From Natronocella acetinitrilica (GTDB taxonomy: Bacteria; Pseudomonadota; Gammaproteobacteria; Nitrococcales; Aquisalimonadaceae), in contig NZ_JALJXV010000013.1 of the NCBI RefSeq assembly GCF_024170285.1, forward strand, positions 50,551-114,550: 64,000 nucleotides of DNA, written 5' to 3'. Position 1 is the stretch's first letter, and each line of letters starts with the position of its first letter. Below are positions 43,811 through 53,555 of the stretch, piece after piece. Below the pieces are notes generated by a model. That model had not been told where the DNA came from, did no database searches, and was given only the letters and a program-made list of their open reading frames with translations. A program made the position numbers and the translations under genes.

Positions 43811-44495
43811 CCCGCACGGTATATCCCGCCCGCAAGCCCTCATGGACTTGCTCCTGGTGCTGCTGCTCACCGTGGGCGCGGGCATCATCGCCGCCTTGTT
43901 CGCGGCTCGCGGCGGCGGGGCGTCCCTGCTCCCCATGATCGTGCTCCAGGGTGGTCTTATCCTGCTCGGCATGCAGCTGCTGTTGTGGCGACGGGGTCAG
44001 CGCTGGCGAAGCCTGGGCCTCGTCAACTTTCGCCTCCAGGATGTGCCGCTAGGGCTGCTGGCGCTGGGCATCGTCTTTGTCGTCAATCTGCTGCTGTCGG
44101 GGCTGTTGCTGCTGACATCCCCCGACGTGCTCTCCGGGCACCAGCAGGAACTCGCCGGGGTTGCCGATTGGCTGGTGGGCGGGCACAGCCTTTGGACCCT
44201 GCTTGCCATCACCTTCTTCATCGGCTTCTACGAAGAGGTTCTGGCCCGGGGGTTCATTCTCAACCGGTGCCAAGTGCTGTTTCCCGGAGTCTGGGCACCG
44301 GTGATTCTGTCATCAGTGCTTTTCGGCCTCGGGCACCTGTATCAGGGCTGGTTCGGTGTGGTCCAGACCGCTGTCATCGGCCTGGTTTTCGCCCGCCTGA
44401 TGGTGCGCTGGGGCAGCCTCTGGCCACTGATTCTCGCCCACACCGGTCTCAATTTCGCGTCGCTGTCCGTGTTTCGTCTGCTCGGCGCGGAGTGA
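43803..44495 (+). CDS. CPBP-family intramembrane metalloprotease
   Basis: The 230-residue protein has about seven membrane segments and the CPBP motifs: EExxxR as Glu144-Glu145...Arg149 in FYEEVLARGF, a His in FGLGHLYQG, and a final His/Asn in LILAHTGLNF. It belongs to the CAAX-protease-like membrane proteins. Substrates are not known here. It overlaps the upstream flavoprotein gene and is convergent with dctM. Confidence 0.85.
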   Translation: MSSPHGISRPQALMDLLLVLLLTVGAGIIAALFAARGGGASLLPMIVLQGGLILLGMQLLLWRRGQRWRSLGLVNFRLQDVPLGLLALGIVFVVNLLLSGLLLLTSPDVLSGHQQELAGVADWLVGGHSLWTLLAITFFIGFYEEVLARGFILNRCQVLFPGVWAPVILSSVLFGLGHLYQGWFGVVQTAVIGLVFARLMVRWGSLWPLILAHTGLNFASLSVFRLLGAE

Positions 44496-44503
44496 GACCT
44501 TGG

Positions 44504-45778
44504 CTACATGTAGACAGCTCTTGGCAGCCACAGGCTGATGGCCGGTATGTAGGTCACCAGCAGCAAGGCCGCGAGCGCGATCAGGATCAGCGGCAGTGCG
44601 CCCACTACGGCATCGCCGTAGCGTACGTTCCCGACACTGCTGGCGACGAACAGATTGAGCCCGAAGGGCGGCGTAAACATGCCCACCGCCGCGTTGACTG
44701 CGAGAATGGCGCCCAGATGCACCGGGTCGACACCGAACTGCATGGCGACGCTGTAGAGAATCGGCGCGAGGATGACGATGATCGACGTGGGGTCAAGCAG
44801 CATCCCGGCTATCAGCACGATGATATTGATCAGCACCAGTACCATGATGGGATTGTCGCTGATGGCAATCATGGCGCCGGCCAGTTCCCGGGTGATACCG
44901 CTGGTGGAGATGAACCACGAGAACGCGGCTGCACCGGCCAGGATGATCATCACCTGCGCTGTCATGGTGGCGGATTCGGTGAGCACACGGTATAGCTCGG
45001 CGACGCTCAACTCCCGGTAGACCACCATGGAGACGAAGGCCGCGTAGATGACCGCAACACCGGACGCTTCCGTGGGCGTGAACACCCCGCCGTAGATGCC
45101 GCCGAGAATGATGAACGGGATGGCGAGCCCCCAGATAGCGCCCCGAATGGCGTCCCACACTTCCCGAAGCGGCACCCGTGGTTGTACCGGCAAACCGACA
45201 ACCCGGGCATGCACATAGCAATAGGCGAGAAAGCAGATCCCGTAGACCAGTCCGGCGCCGACGCCGGCAAGGAACAGCGCGCCAATGGAGGTGCCGGTGA
45301 CGGCCCCGTAGACGATCATGAAGATGCTCGGCGGAATGACGATTCCAAGGGACCCTGAGCTCATCAGCAGACCGATGGTCGAGCGCGGCGTGTAGCCGGC
45401 ATTGATCATGGCCGGATACATCAGCTTGCCGACGGCGACCACCGTCGCCGGGCTCGATCCGGAGATCGACGAGAAGAACATACTCCCGGAAACGGTGGTC
45501 ATGCCCAACCCCCCGGGGAGGGAGCCCACCAGCGCCTTGGCGACGCGGATGAGGCGCTTCGACAGCCCCCCCGTGCTCATCAGGTTGCCGGCCAGTATGA
45601 AAAAAGGGATGGCCATCAGGGGGAAGCTGTCGACCCCGGAGAACATGCGCTGAATGACGACGCCCAGGTTCGGCGCGCCGTTCAGCGTCATGAACAGCAT
45701 CACCGCCATCAACAGGGCGATGAAGATGGGGAACCCCACCGCCAGCAGCGTGAACAGAAAAGTGATGAAAGCGCCCAT
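44504..45778 (-). CDS. dctM: TRAP transporter large permease (DctM)
   Basis: The 424-residue protein has about twelve hydrophobic segments typical of the DctM membrane subunit, with MAIPFFILAGNLM, and the periplasmic-facing GSLGIVIPPSIFMIVYG, and GMFTPPFGLNLFVASSV motifs. With DctP and DctQ encoded just upstream, it forms a Na+-coupled C4-dicarboxylate or other carboxylate uptake system. The three genes are contiguous (gaps of 1 and 4 bp). The symbol is family-based; the substrate is not proven. Confidence 0.93.
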   Translation of the reverse strand: MGAFITFLFTLLAVGFPIFIALLMAVMLFMTLNGAPNLGVVIQRMFSGVDSFPLMAIPFFILAGNLMSTGGLSKRLIRVAKALVGSLPGGLGMTTVSGSMFFSSISGSSPATVVAVGKLMYPAMINAGYTPRSTIGLLMSSGSLGIVIPPSIFMIVYGAVTGTSIGALFLAGVGAGLVYGICFLAYCYVHARVVGLPVQPRVPLREVWDAIRGAIWGLAIPFIILGGIYGGVFTPTEASGVAVIYAAFVSMVVYRELSVAELYRVLTESATMTAQVMIILAGAAAFSWFISTSGITRELAGAMIAISDNPIMVLVLINIIVLIAGMLLDPTSIIVILAPILYSVAMQFGVDPVHLGAILAVNAAVGMFTPPFGLNLFVASSVGNVRYGDAVVGALPLILIALAALLLVTYIPAISLWLPRAVYM

Positions 45779-45779
45779 A

Positions 45780-46379
45780 TCAACCTGCCAGGTCGGTGCT
45801 GAAGCCAGGGCGATGGCCGCGCGCCATGCGGGCCACGGTGACCGCGCGCTCGGCGAAACGCAGGCACATCAGGCTGCAGCCAATGGGGATGGCCATGATG
45901 ACCCACCAAAGCGGAATCCGCATGGAGGATGTCAGCTGACCGAAGCGCGCGCTTTGCTGCACAAAGCCCACAGCCTCGTAGGCGAGATAGGCGCAAAACA
46001 CGGATGAAATGGCGAGGATCGCCGCGGTAAGCCAGCGCGCGGCATTGGCGGGCAGGGCGGACTGCAGTGCATCGATACTGATGTGCACCCCCCGCCGTGC
46101 CGCGACGCTGCCACCAATGAAGACCATCCAGATGATGCTATAGCGCACGAACTCCGGCCCCCAGCCAAGGGAGCTGCTGAAAACGAATCGGGCGACGATA
46201 TCCACGACGATGACCACCGCCGCCACGCCGAGCAGCAGCGCGATCAGTGCGTCCTCGATCCAGCGCAGGACTGCATCGAACGCCGCCCAGACTCGTGCAA
46301 ACAGGCCGGGGGTAGAGTCAGCCGCCGCGTGCGGCGGCTGACCTTCTCCGGCTTTGGTTATGGATGATGCCTCAGCCAT
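45780..46379 (-). CDS. dctQ: TRAP transporter small permease (DctQ)
   Basis: The 199-residue protein has four membrane helices, with WIEDALIALLLGVAAVVIVV, RRGVHISIDALQSALP (the conserved loop) and the closing WWVIMAIPIGCSLMCLRF. It pairs with DctM. An N-terminal extension of about 40 polar residues precedes the first helix, longer than usual. The ATG follows the dctP stop by 5 bp. Confidence 0.9.
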   Translation of the reverse strand: MAEASSITKAGEGQPPHAAADSTPGLFARVWAAFDAVLRWIEDALIALLLGVAAVVIVVDIVARFVFSSSLGWGPEFVRYSIIWMVFIGGSVAARRGVHISIDALQSALPANAARWLTAAILAISSVFCAYLAYEAVGFVQQSARFGQLTSSMRIPLWWVIMAIPIGCSLMCLRFAERAVTVARMARGHRPGFSTDLAG

Positions 46380-46383
46380 GGCT

Positions 46384-47400
46384 TCAGAGCTGCTCGCTCA
46401 GTCGCTCGAGCTCTTCATAAGCCATGTCCATGAGATCGCCACCGATCTCATCGCGGAAAGAATCGTGCACGGGCCGCATGGCCGCCTCGAAGGCCTCCCG
46501 CTGCTCGTCCGTGAGGGTGTAGATTTCCACCGAGCCGTAGTCACGGATCTCTTCCAGGTAGCGATCCTGCTCGCTGGCCGAGACTTCGCGCTGGTAGGCA
46601 CCTGCCTCGAGGGCAGTTTCCCGGAAGATTTCCTGGTGTTCCGGCGGCAGGGTTTCGAACCAGACCTGGCTATACAGGAAAGCCGTACCCAGGTAGCCGT
46701 GGTCGCTCAGCACCATGTAATCCTGCACCTCATGGAAGCGCATCTTGGCGATGGAGACGATCGGGTTCTCCTGGCAGTCCGCGACGCCCTGCTGCAGTGC
46801 CGAGTAGGTCTCGGAGAATGCAATGGGGATGGCGTTTGCGCCCAGTGCCCGGAATTGCTCGATCAACAGACGGCTTTCCATCACCCGCACGTCCTTGCCC
46901 CTGAAATCGTCGGGCTCTTCGATGCGGGCGTTACAGGTCATCTGCTTGAAGCCGCTCTCCCAGAATCCGACGCCGTAGAAGCCACGGGCACTCATCATTT
47001 CCAGCAGTCTGTCGCCGACCTCACCGTCAAGAAACTCGTAGGTCACTTCTGGCGATGGAAACAGGAATGGCAGATCTGCAAGCTGCATAGCCGGTTCCAC
47101 GCCACTGAGCTTTGCCGTGGGAATGGGGGCCATGTGGACCGACCCACCCTGCATCTGTTGGATCACTTCGGTGTCGTCACCGAGTTCGTTGTTGGGGTAG
47201 ATGTCCACCACGTAGGCGCCGTCCGTGCGCTCCTCGATCAGTTCCTTGAAGTGGAGGGCACCCTGGTGCTGGGCGCTGTCCTCAGGCAGGTCGTGATGGA
47301 AGATCAACGTCGTTTGCGCAGACGCGACGCCTGTGCTGGCGAGGGCGAGCACAGCGGCGCTGGCGGCCAGGGCACGCACTCTTGGCATGGTCAACATCAT
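46384..47400 (-). CDS. dctP: TRAP substrate-binding protein (DctP)
   Basis: The protein (about 338 residues) has a Sec signal peptide (VRALAASAAVLALASTGVASA) and the DctP fold, with TLIFHHDLPEDSAQHQGALH and VRVMESRLLIEQFRALGANA (conserved Arg of the carboxylate-binding site). It binds the carboxylate in the periplasm for DctQM. AAGGAG precedes the ATG at 47400; an upstream ATG at 47430 is disfavoured. No regulator gene is adjacent. Confidence 0.93.
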   Translation of the reverse strand: MMLTMPRVRALAASAAVLALASTGVASAQTTLIFHHDLPEDSAQHQGALHFKELIEERTDGAYVVDIYPNNELGDDTEVIQQMQGGSVHMAPIPTAKLSGVEPAMQLADLPFLFPSPEVTYEFLDGEVGDRLLEMMSARGFYGVGFWESGFKQMTCNARIEEPDDFRGKDVRVMESRLLIEQFRALGANAIPIAFSETYSALQQGVADCQENPIVSIAKMRFHEVQDYMVLSDHGYLGTAFLYSQVWFETLPPEHQEIFRETALEAGAYQREVSASEQDRYLEEIRDYGSVEIYTLTDEQREAFEAAMRPVHDSFRDEIGGDLMDMAYEELERLSEQL

Positions 47401-47577
47401 GATCTCCTTCCAGTTCAACATGGGTAGCACGTTGTAGAACGGGGCTTAAAAGCAAACCCTGTGCCAGGAAAGAGCCGTGAGAGTTCCGAAATGCACTGGA
47501 GTGCCTGCGACCAGCTATTCTGCGGATTTCCTCCGCGTGGCAGGAACGGACGTTTATCGAGGGATGGATGTACTCAT

Positions 47578-47620
47578 CCGGATGGTTTATGCACCAAAAT
47601 AGGGCGCATGAACCATCCGG
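47578..47620. repeat. Long inverted repeat upstream of the TRAP operon
   Basis: CCGGATGGTTTATGC (47578-47592) and GCATGAACCATCCGG (47606-47620) are 15-base arms with one mismatch and a 13-base loop. The rest of 47401-47653 shows no gene. It lies after the membrane-protein stop (47654) on the minus strand and 178 bp upstream of dctP, so it could be a terminator or an operator. Confidence 0.5.
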
Positions 47621-47653
47621 GTGCATGGCTGGCTCGAGGTGCCTCCGGCGTTC

Positions 47654-48193
47654 TTAAAGGGTGGCGCCGCCACCACTTGCCGGGGGATGGTAACGAGCAG
47701 TTGCCGCAGAGCTGGGTATACGAGTCTGGTAGTGATACGCGCCAGTGAGCACCATGCCGAACAGCAGATGGTTGACCAGTGTGGCCATGCCCCGCATGCC
47801 CTCGAACCACGTGAAGCCCATGGTGAGCACATGGAAGTTGACCAGATAGATCACCAGGCCGGCGGCAGCGCCGGTGCCCAGCATGACTGTCAGTGGATTT
47901 CTATGGATCAGGGGGATCAGTATCCATGCCGTCATGATGGACAGGCCGAAGTGCAGGAGAAAGGCGACCAGCATCACACCCATGATGGAGTCGGTCTCCA
48001 CGAGTGCCCCGGTTCCCAGGGCGATTGCACCAATCATGCGCAGCGGAAGCAGGGGACTTTCGCCCCAGAATAGGGCGGCAATCATCATTTGCAGGACAAG
48101 GAAAATGACTGCTGCGAGACAGGCGGCGTAGACCGCCTTGAACCACTCCGCGTCATCGAAGTGACGGGCGTAAGCGCGAAAGAGCTGTTCCAC
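47654..48193 (-). CDS. Membrane protein of unknown function
   Basis: The 179-residue protein has about four or five membrane segments (FLVLQMMIAALFW, LPLRMIGAIALGTGAL, MGVMLVAFLLHFGLSIMTA, VMLGTGAAAGLVIYLVNF) and no recognised family. The GTG at 48193 has GGGAGGT at 7 bases; the ORF continues further upstream without a better site. It lies alone between the phasin gene and the TRAP operon. Confidence 0.65.
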   Translation of the reverse strand: MEQLFRAYARHFDDAEWFKAVYAACLAAVIFLVLQMMIAALFWGESPLLPLRMIGAIALGTGALVETDSIMGVMLVAFLLHFGLSIMTAWILIPLIHRNPLTVMLGTGAAAGLVIYLVNFHVLTMGFTWFEGMRGMATLVNHLLFGMVLTGAYHYQTRIPSSAATARYHPPASGGGATL

Positions 48194-48270
48194 GGCTATA
48201 ACCTCCCACCGCAAGCACGGTAACAAAGCGCTTATTCGGAGTATGGACCGCCGTGTGAATTCTGCCGACG

Positions 48271-48304
48271 AAAAAAAACCGCCGACCAAAAGGCCGACGG
48301 TTTA
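48271..48304 (-). terminator. Intrinsic terminator of the phasin gene
   Basis: On the minus strand AAACCGTCGGCC pairs with GGTCGGCGGTTT (two G-U pairs), with a TTTT loop, followed directly by a T-run of 8. It lies about 20 bases past the phasin stop codon. This is a well-formed rho-independent terminator. Confidence 0.9.
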
Positions 48305-48324
48305 CCGTCAAGGGAGTCGCCTGC

Positions 48325-48717
48325 TTAGCTGGCAGCCTTGGCGGTGGCTTTGCGCACGTTGCTCTTCGCAGCCTTGTTCAGGTTGCCAGCGCTTTCTTCC
48401 GACAGGCTCCGTGCCTTCTGCACGAATTCCTGGTTCAGGGAAACCAGCTTCTCGGCGTCGCTCTTGACCCGCTCGCCGATCTCGCGACCGACTTCCTGCT
48501 GATCTTTGATATACGCCTGCACGTCTTCCGGCGTACGCAGCTCAAGGGCGGCGCGGGCACGCTTGATGCCGATGTCGCTGTGTGCGCGGGCGGCCTCAAG
48601 CTGGATGTTGAAGATCGTTTCGGCGTGGCTCAGGGCCAGCGCGCCATAGGCGCGGGCAGTGCCGCCGAAAATCTTGTCGAACTGTTCGCTGTAGTCTTTG
48701 AAGATCTGCTCGTTCAT
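48325..48717 (-). CDS. Phasin-family PHB granule protein
   Basis: The 130-residue protein is almost wholly amphipathic helix, with AYGALALSHAETIFNIQLEA, ALELRTPEDVQAYIKDQQEV and an Ala/Lys-rich tail typical of PhaP/PhaF-like phasins. Phasins coat polyhydroxyalkanoate granules and control their size and number. It is followed by a strong terminator. PHB synthase genes are not in the window. Confidence 0.85.
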   Translation of the reverse strand: MNEQIFKDYSEQFDKIFGGTARAYGALALSHAETIFNIQLEAARAHSDIGIKRARAALELRTPEDVQAYIKDQQEVGREIGERVKSDAEKLVSLNQEFVQKARSLSEESAGNLNKAAKSNVRKATAKAAS

Positions 48718-48830
48718 GGTTTAACACCTCTGTCAGTTTGAAAATCGACCAAGGTGTGGAACCGTTCTCCAACCTTGTTGCGTTGCAGCATAGCAAAGGA
48801 ATTGGTGCATTGCAACATCGCAATGTCATG

Positions 48831-49874
48831 TCAGGCTGATTCCGGCTGTCTTTCGGTATCGGGGACGGGAAGACTGAACATTCTCCGATAGTTACCCGGA
48901 GTAAGCCCCACCCGGCGCCGGAACAAGCGGCGAAAAAACGAGGTATCGCTGTACCCCACGTCGCTGGCGATCTGCTCTACAGGGAGTCCGGATTGCTCAA
49001 GCAGGCGCTTGGCCCGCTCGATGCGGATGTCCTGCAGCCGGTCGGTGACCGAGCAACCCGTGGCTGCAAGAAAGCGCCGCTTCAAAGTGCGCTCCGGAAT
49101 GCCGGATTGCGCAAACATCGCACTCACGGCGTCACCATCCTGGTAGTGATTCTGCAGCCAGTCCTCGCAGCGGCGAACCACCGCATCGCCATGGGGAATG
49201 CGCCGGACCAGCGCGGTATAAGGCAACTGCCCCTCCGCATGCCATTTCAACAGGTAGACGCGGGCAATATGCAGTGCCTCCGCCGGGCTGCCGTGGCGGG
49301 CGATGATGTGGAGTGCCAGGTCATGCCACGAGGTTGTGCCGCCGGCGGTGACGATGCGACCGGCGGGGTCGGCGAAAGCAAGACTGGGCTCGGGGCGGAA
49401 CCGCACGCGGGGGTATTGGGTCCGGAACAGATCCCGATAACCCCAATGTGATGTTGCCTCGCAGTTGTCCAGCAGGCCGGTCTCCGCCAGCAGGATTGCG
49501 CCGGAGCAGGCTGAATGCAGCGTGGCGCCTGCCCGATGCTTGTCGCGAATCCATCGAACCAGCCTTGGATGCCGTTCGGCAAGGCTTTCGTTCGGCCCGA
49601 GCCAGATCTCGGGAATGATGATCAGGTCCGCCGGCGGGTCATCGGCGATGGCATGGGCCGGTGTCACAGGGATGCCATTACCGCAGGCGAAGGCTGTTCG
49701 TTCGGTGGCAATGATCTCAACACTGAACAGGCGCTGGCCCTGGCCGCCTGTCAATTCGTGCCAGAGCGTGCCCGCGGCGGAGAGCACGTCCACCATCCCA
49801 TAGAGTGCCGATCCGGCCGTTTCCGGCACGGCGACGAGCAAGGCCCTCACCCGCTGCCGGTGGACGCTCGCCAT
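48831..49874 (-). CDS. GlxA-type transcriptional regulator (DJ-1/PfpI plus AraC)
   Basis: The 347-residue protein has an N-terminal DJ-1/PfpI-like domain (ALLVAVPETAGSALYGMVDV, IIIPEIWLGP, LHSACSGAILLAE with the Cys at the usual nucleophile position) and a C-terminal AraC-type HTH (VEQIASDVGYSDTSFFRRLF, then VGLTPGNYRRMF). Such regulators often control amino-acid or amine catabolism genes. Divergent from the OsmC gene at 50020. Ligand unknown. Confidence 0.9.
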   Translation of the reverse strand: MASVHRQRVRALLVAVPETAGSALYGMVDVLSAAGTLWHELTGGQGQRLFSVEIIATERTAFACGNGIPVTPAHAIADDPPADLIIIPEIWLGPNESLAERHPRLVRWIRDKHRAGATLHSACSGAILLAETGLLDNCEATSHWGYRDLFRTQYPRVRFRPEPSLAFADPAGRIVTAGGTTSWHDLALHIIARHGSPAEALHIARVYLLKWHAEGQLPYTALVRRIPHGDAVVRRCEDWLQNHYQDGDAVSAMFAQSGIPERTLKRRFLAATGCSVTDRLQDIRIERAKRLLEQSGLPVEQIASDVGYSDTSFFRRLFRRRVGLTPGNYRRMFSLPVPDTERQPESA

Positions 49875-50019
49875 GGTGTCATCCGTCCGCGAAAAGTGGC
49901 CCGGAAGGACCGTTCCCGGCCTCCTGACAGCTTTTGCCAGATTCGTCCTGATTCCAGACTACAGCCATCGTCACACGGCCCTGCCTAGACGATGAAACCA
50001 ACTAACGAGGATGATCAGC

Positions 50020-50592
50020 ATGAACACGCAGACTGACAACGCAGTGCACCGCAATAACGTCAATGGCGTCGACGTGAACGCACTGTTCGACACCATCAAC
50101 GCCGTGAAGGCGAATACCACACTGGCGGATTCCCAGTTCCGAGCGACAAACCGCTGGATGGATGGTGGCCACAACCGATCCACCATCCAGTCGTTCCGTA
50201 GTTGTGGCCAGGAGGACACAAGCCGCAATCGCCCGTTCATCATGGATGCCGACGAACCGGAGGTGCTGCTTGGCAGCGACCAGGGAGCGAATCCGGTGGA
50301 GTACGTACTTCACGCTCTGGCAGCCTGCATGACGACGACGGTGATCTATCACGCCGCGGCTCGCGGAATCGCCATTCGCGGCATGCATTCGGCCCTGGAG
50401 GGCGATCTGGACTTGCGGGGTTTTCTCGGCCTGTCGGATGAGGTACGCCGGGGTTACCAGGTGATCCGGGTCCGCATGACCGTGGATTGTGATGCCGAAC
50501 CCGAGGCTCTTGCGGAGCTGGTGCGCTACTCGCCGGTATACGACATGGTCTCCCGTTCCTTGCCCGTGGAGGTGCGCTTCTGTCGGGCCTGA
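50020..50592 (+). CDS. OsmC-family protein
   Basis: The protein (190 residues) has an N-terminal polar segment and an OsmC fold with one Cys in EYVLHALAACMTTTVIYH; the second family Cys is missing from its usual place (VYDMVSRSLPVE region), so peroxide reduction by a Cys pair is doubtful. GAGGATG precedes the ATG; ATG 50011 is an alternative start. Divergent from the GlxA-type regulator, which may control it. Confidence 0.82.
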   Translation: MNTQTDNAVHRNNVNGVDVNALFDTINAVKANTTLADSQFRATNRWMDGGHNRSTIQSFRSCGQEDTSRNRPFIMDADEPEVLLGSDQGANPVEYVLHALAACMTTTVIYHAAARGIAIRGMHSALEGDLDLRGFLGLSDEVRRGYQVIRVRMTVDCDAEPEALAELVRYSPVYDMVSRSLPVEVRFCRA

Positions 50593-50599
50593 CGTCGAC

Positions 50600-50632
50600 A
50601 CACCCCGCCATGGCCAGGCCGTGGCGGGGTGT
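50600..50632. terminator. Hairpin after the OsmC gene
   Basis: ACACCCCGCCA and TGGCGGGGTGT form an 11-bp stem with an 11-base loop, directly after the OsmC stop and before the convergent DUF3185 gene. No T-run is present. Confidence 0.6.
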
Positions 50633-50649
50633 ACTGGCTCGCTGCCAGC

Positions 50650-50853
50650 CTAGCGTCGGACGACCAGCAACAGGACTCCGCCCACCGCCGCGCCGATACC
50701 ACCGATGAGGTACCACATGGTGCTGTCGGTGAATCGGCCCATCATGGTTTCGTGAAGTTGCTCGCCCACGGACTGGCTTGCCTGCCAGCCTGCAAAGAGC
50801 AGGATCACGCCAACGACCAGAAGGATGATGCCCATAATCTGTTGTGCCGACAT
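50650..50853 (-). CDS. DUF3185 small membrane protein
   Basis: The 67-residue protein has two membrane helices (IMGIILLVVGVILLFAGW and WYLIGGIGAAVGGVLLLVV) joined by a polar loop, matching DUF3185. Function is unknown. It is convergent with the OsmC gene. Downstream, 50854-50972, contains no gene. Confidence 0.8.
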   Translation of the reverse strand: MSAQQIMGIILLVVGVILLFAGWQASQSVGEQLHETMMGRFTDSTMWYLIGGIGAAVGGVLLLVVRR

Positions 50854-50972
50854 ACGGTTACTCCTCGCGGCTCATGGTAGGCCAAGCATAGTCAGGATTG
50901 CCGCGATGGCGATCGCCGTCTGCTCCCTGGCGCACATACGCAAACCCGAAACGGGCATGGCGCCGAGCGCAA

Positions 50973-50996
50973 CGGCGTGAATACTTCAGCGCTTCC
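50973..50996 (-). repeat. Solitary end of the MITE-like element
   Basis: CGGCGTGAATACTTCAGCGC followed by TTCC is identical in sequence to the outer 24 bp of the copy 1 right end, and it is followed by CTAT where full copies have CTAG. The rest of the element is absent. On the minus strand the TAG of this end, directly after the last Ala codon, is the stop of the ABC permease gene. Confidence 0.7.
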
Positions 50997-51758
50997 CTAT
51001 GCCTTGAGCTTGTAGCCGGTGCGGAAAATCCACCAGATCAGTAGCAGGCACGTGCCAAGAAACAGCAGAATCATCGAGAAGCTGGCCAGCAGGCTGACGT
51101 CGGCAATGCCGTAGAAGCTCCAGCGAAAGCCGCTCACCAGATAGAGCACGGGATTGAACAGTGTCACCGTCTGCCACACCGGCGGCAGCATGTTCACCGA
51201 GTAGAAGGTGCCGCCAAGGAAAGTCAGCGGCGTGATGATGAGCAGGGGCACGAGCTGCAGCTTCTCGAAGCCGTCCGCCCAGATCCCGATCAGAAAACCG
51301 AGCAGGCTGAAGGTGATGGCGGTCAGCAGCAGAAACAGCAGCATCCAGAAAGGATGTGCGATCTCCAGTGGCACGAACAGGCCCGCCGTCGCAAGAATGA
51401 TGAGCCCGAGGACCACTGCCTTGGTCACTGCTGCGCCGACATAGCCGAGCACGATCTCGAACGACGAGACGGGGGCCGACAGCAACTCGTAGATCGTTCC
51501 CGTGAATTTCGGAAAATAGATGCCGAACGAAGCGTTGGACACGCTCTGGGTGAGTAGCATCAGCATGATCAGCCCGGGCACGATGAAAGCGCCGTAGGAA
51601 ACCCCATCCACCTCGGTGATACGCGAACCGATGGCGGCGCCGAATACCACGAAATAGAGTGATGTCGAGATCACCGGGGAGACCACGCTTTGCAGCATGG
51701 TGCGCCTGGTGCGTGCCATCTCGAAGCGATAAATGGCGCGTACTGCATGCAGGTTCAT
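50997..51758 (-). CDS. ABC-2 type transporter permease
   Basis: The 253-residue protein has six membrane segments and ABC-2 membrane-protein features, with [20 protein letters not shown] and [17 protein letters not shown]. It pairs with the ATPase gene, whose stop overlaps its start by 4 bases. Family members export drugs, polysaccharides or lipids (YadH-like). The natural end may have been altered by the solitary MITE end: the last residues are KLKA and the stop TAG belongs to the repeat. Confidence 0.88.
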   Translation of the reverse strand: MNLHAVRAIYRFEMARTRRTMLQSVVSPVISTSLYFVVFGAAIGSRITEVDGVSYGAFIVPGLIMLMLLTQSVSNASFGIYFPKFTGTIYELLSAPVSSFEIVLGYVGAAVTKAVVLGLIILATAGLFVPLEIAHPFWMLLFLLLTAITFSLLGFLIGIWADGFEKLQLVPLLIITPLTFLGGTFYSVNMLPPVWQTVTLFNPVLYLVSGFRWSFYGIADVSLLASFSMILLFLGTCLLLIWWIFRTGYKLKA

Positions 51759-52765
51759 GAGCGATCCTGAACAAGGCTGACGAAGATATCTTCCAGCGAA
51801 CTCTGTCTCGTGCGCAGGTCGCGGAAGCGGATGCCGGCGGCGGTGAGATCAGTGAGCAGGGCGTCGATGCCGGTCTGGTCACTCTGGCCGTCGTAGCTGT
51901 AGACGAGTTCGTGGCCGTCCGCTGCGAGTTCCAGACTGTGCTGCGTCAGCGATTCGGGTATGACCGATAACGGCTCGGCGAGTTGCAGCGTCAGTTGCTT
52001 GCTGCCGAGCTTCCGCATGAGCTCCTGCTTTTCTTCCACCAGCACCAGTTCGCCGCGGTGGATAACGCCGATACGGTCGGCCATCTCCTCGGCTTCCTCG
52101 ATGTAGTGGGTGGTGAGGATGATGGTGACCCCACGATCCCGCAGTGACCGCACCAGGTTCCACATGTCCCGCCGCAGTTCCACGTCCACCCCGGCGGTGG
52201 GCTCATCCAGGAACAGGATGTCCGGCTCGTGGGACAGGGCCTTGGCGATCAGCACCCGCCGCTTCATGCCACCCGACAGGGTGATCATCTGGCTGTTGCG
52301 CTTCTCCCACAGTGACAGGTCACGGAGTACCTGCTCCAGATAGACGTCGTTTGGTGGTTTGCCAAACAAACCCCGGCTGAAGCTGATTGTGCCCCACACC
52401 GTCTCGAACGCATCCCGGGTGATCTCCTGGGGCACCAGGCCGATGATGGACCGGGCGGAGCGATAATCCTTCACCACATCGAAACCGGCAGCGGTGACGG
52501 TCCCGCTACTGGCGTTGACAATGCCGCAGATCACGCTGATCAGCGTCGTCTTGCCTGCTCCGTTGGGTCCCAGCAAGGCAAAGATCTCGCCCTTGCTGAT
52601 CTCCAGGTTGATGTCCTTAAGCGCGATATGGCCGGAATCATAGGTCTTGCAAAGGCCACTGACGGACAGGGCGGGCGCGGCGACCGCAGAGGCACGTTCG
52701 CGGACTGATGAAGTCTCAACGGGTGAGTCGTGGCGCTCGAAGGCAAGGCCGGTCTGTTCGTTCAC
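51755..52765 (-). CDS. ABC transporter ATP-binding protein
   Basis: The ATPase has Walker [11 protein letters not shown]-loop LVPQE, signature LSGGMKRR, Walker [14 protein letters not shown], and the H-loop [14 protein letters not shown]. The gene overlaps the permease start by 4 bases. A GTG at 52765 is the most probable start; the upstream frame to 52861 would give a weak N-terminal extension and runs into the start of the plus-strand membrane-protein gene. Likely exporter partner, substrate unknown. Confidence 0.88.
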   Translation of the reverse strand: MNEQTGLAFERHDSPVETSSVRERASAVAAPALSVSGLCKTYDSGHIALKDINLEISKGEIFALLGPNGAGKTTLISVICGIVNASSGTVTAAGFDVVKDYRSARSIIGLVPQEITRDAFETVWGTISFSRGLFGKPPNDVYLEQVLRDLSLWEKRNSQMITLSGGMKRRVLIAKALSHEPDILFLDEPTAGVDVELRRDMWNLVRSLRDRGVTIILTTHYIEEAEEMADRIGVIHRGELVLVEEKQELMRKLGSKQLTLQLAEPLSVIPESLTQHSLELAADGHELVYSYDGQSDQTGIDALLTDLTAAGIRFRDLRTRQSSLEDIFVSLVQDRS

Positions 52766-52851
52766 GGGGGTGCATCCATCGACAGCGAGTGACTGGAACG
52801 GCAGTGTAGTGGTTTGGCGGCAGATGCGCACGGCGACGATGGAGGAATCCT

Positions 52852-53469
52852 GTGCAGTCACGAAAAGTCACCCTCGCAGCGATCGGTTTCTCTATCTGGA
52901 TGCTGTTCTGGATACCCGTGATTCTGTGGAGCTACGGGCCCCAGAACTTCCTCTGGATGTGTAATCTGGCCCAGTTCGTCATTCTCTATGCTCTGTGGAC
53001 CGGTAACCGCCTGCTTTTGTCCAGCCAGGTGGGTACCGTATTGCTGGTCGGCCTGATCTGGACGCCAGACTTTCTGCTGGGGCTCGCCAGTGGTGGAGAG
53101 TGGGCGAACTTCACCGGCTACATGTTCAACCCCGAGAATCCGCTGCTGGCGCGCGCGACCTCGCTGTATCACATCGGCTTGCCGCTGATGCTGGTCTGGC
53201 TGATCGCCCATGTGGGTTATGACCGCCGTGGCCCCTGGCTGCAGACCGGTTTTGCCGTGGTCATTCTGCCCCTGACCTGGCTGCTTACCGAAGCGGATCG
53301 CAACATCAACTGGCTCAATGAGCCCCTGGGTGTGGAACAGGTCTGGTTCCCGGAGCCGGTGTTCGTCCTGGTAATGATGGTGCTCTATCCGGCGTTGCTG
53401 TTCTGGCCTGGACACGGCTTGGCGCTGTTCGTCAGGCGGCTTGGGCGGCGCGAAGTGGTCCTGCAATGA
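52852..53469 (+). CDS. Multi-pass membrane protein of unknown function
   Basis: The 205-residue protein has about six membrane helices rich in Trp/Leu ([38 protein letters not shown], and others) and an [19 protein letters not shown] loop. No family was recognised. The GTG start has a GGAGGAATCC site. It is followed closely by the DUF3617 gene. Confidence 0.65.
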   Translation: MQSRKVTLAAIGFSIWMLFWIPVILWSYGPQNFLWMCNLAQFVILYALWTGNRLLLSSQVGTVLLVGLIWTPDFLLGLASGGEWANFTGYMFNPENPLLARATSLYHIGLPLMLVWLIAHVGYDRRGPWLQTGFAVVILPLTWLLTEADRNINWLNEPLGVEQVWFPEPVFVLVMMVLYPALLFWPGHGLALFVRRLGRREVVLQ

Positions 53470-53555
53470 GGTCGGTGCAAGACAATTGTCGCTGGACACC
53501 CGGGGAAAACTCGACTGAGATGGAAGGTCGAGAACGTATAACAGGGAGGCTCATC

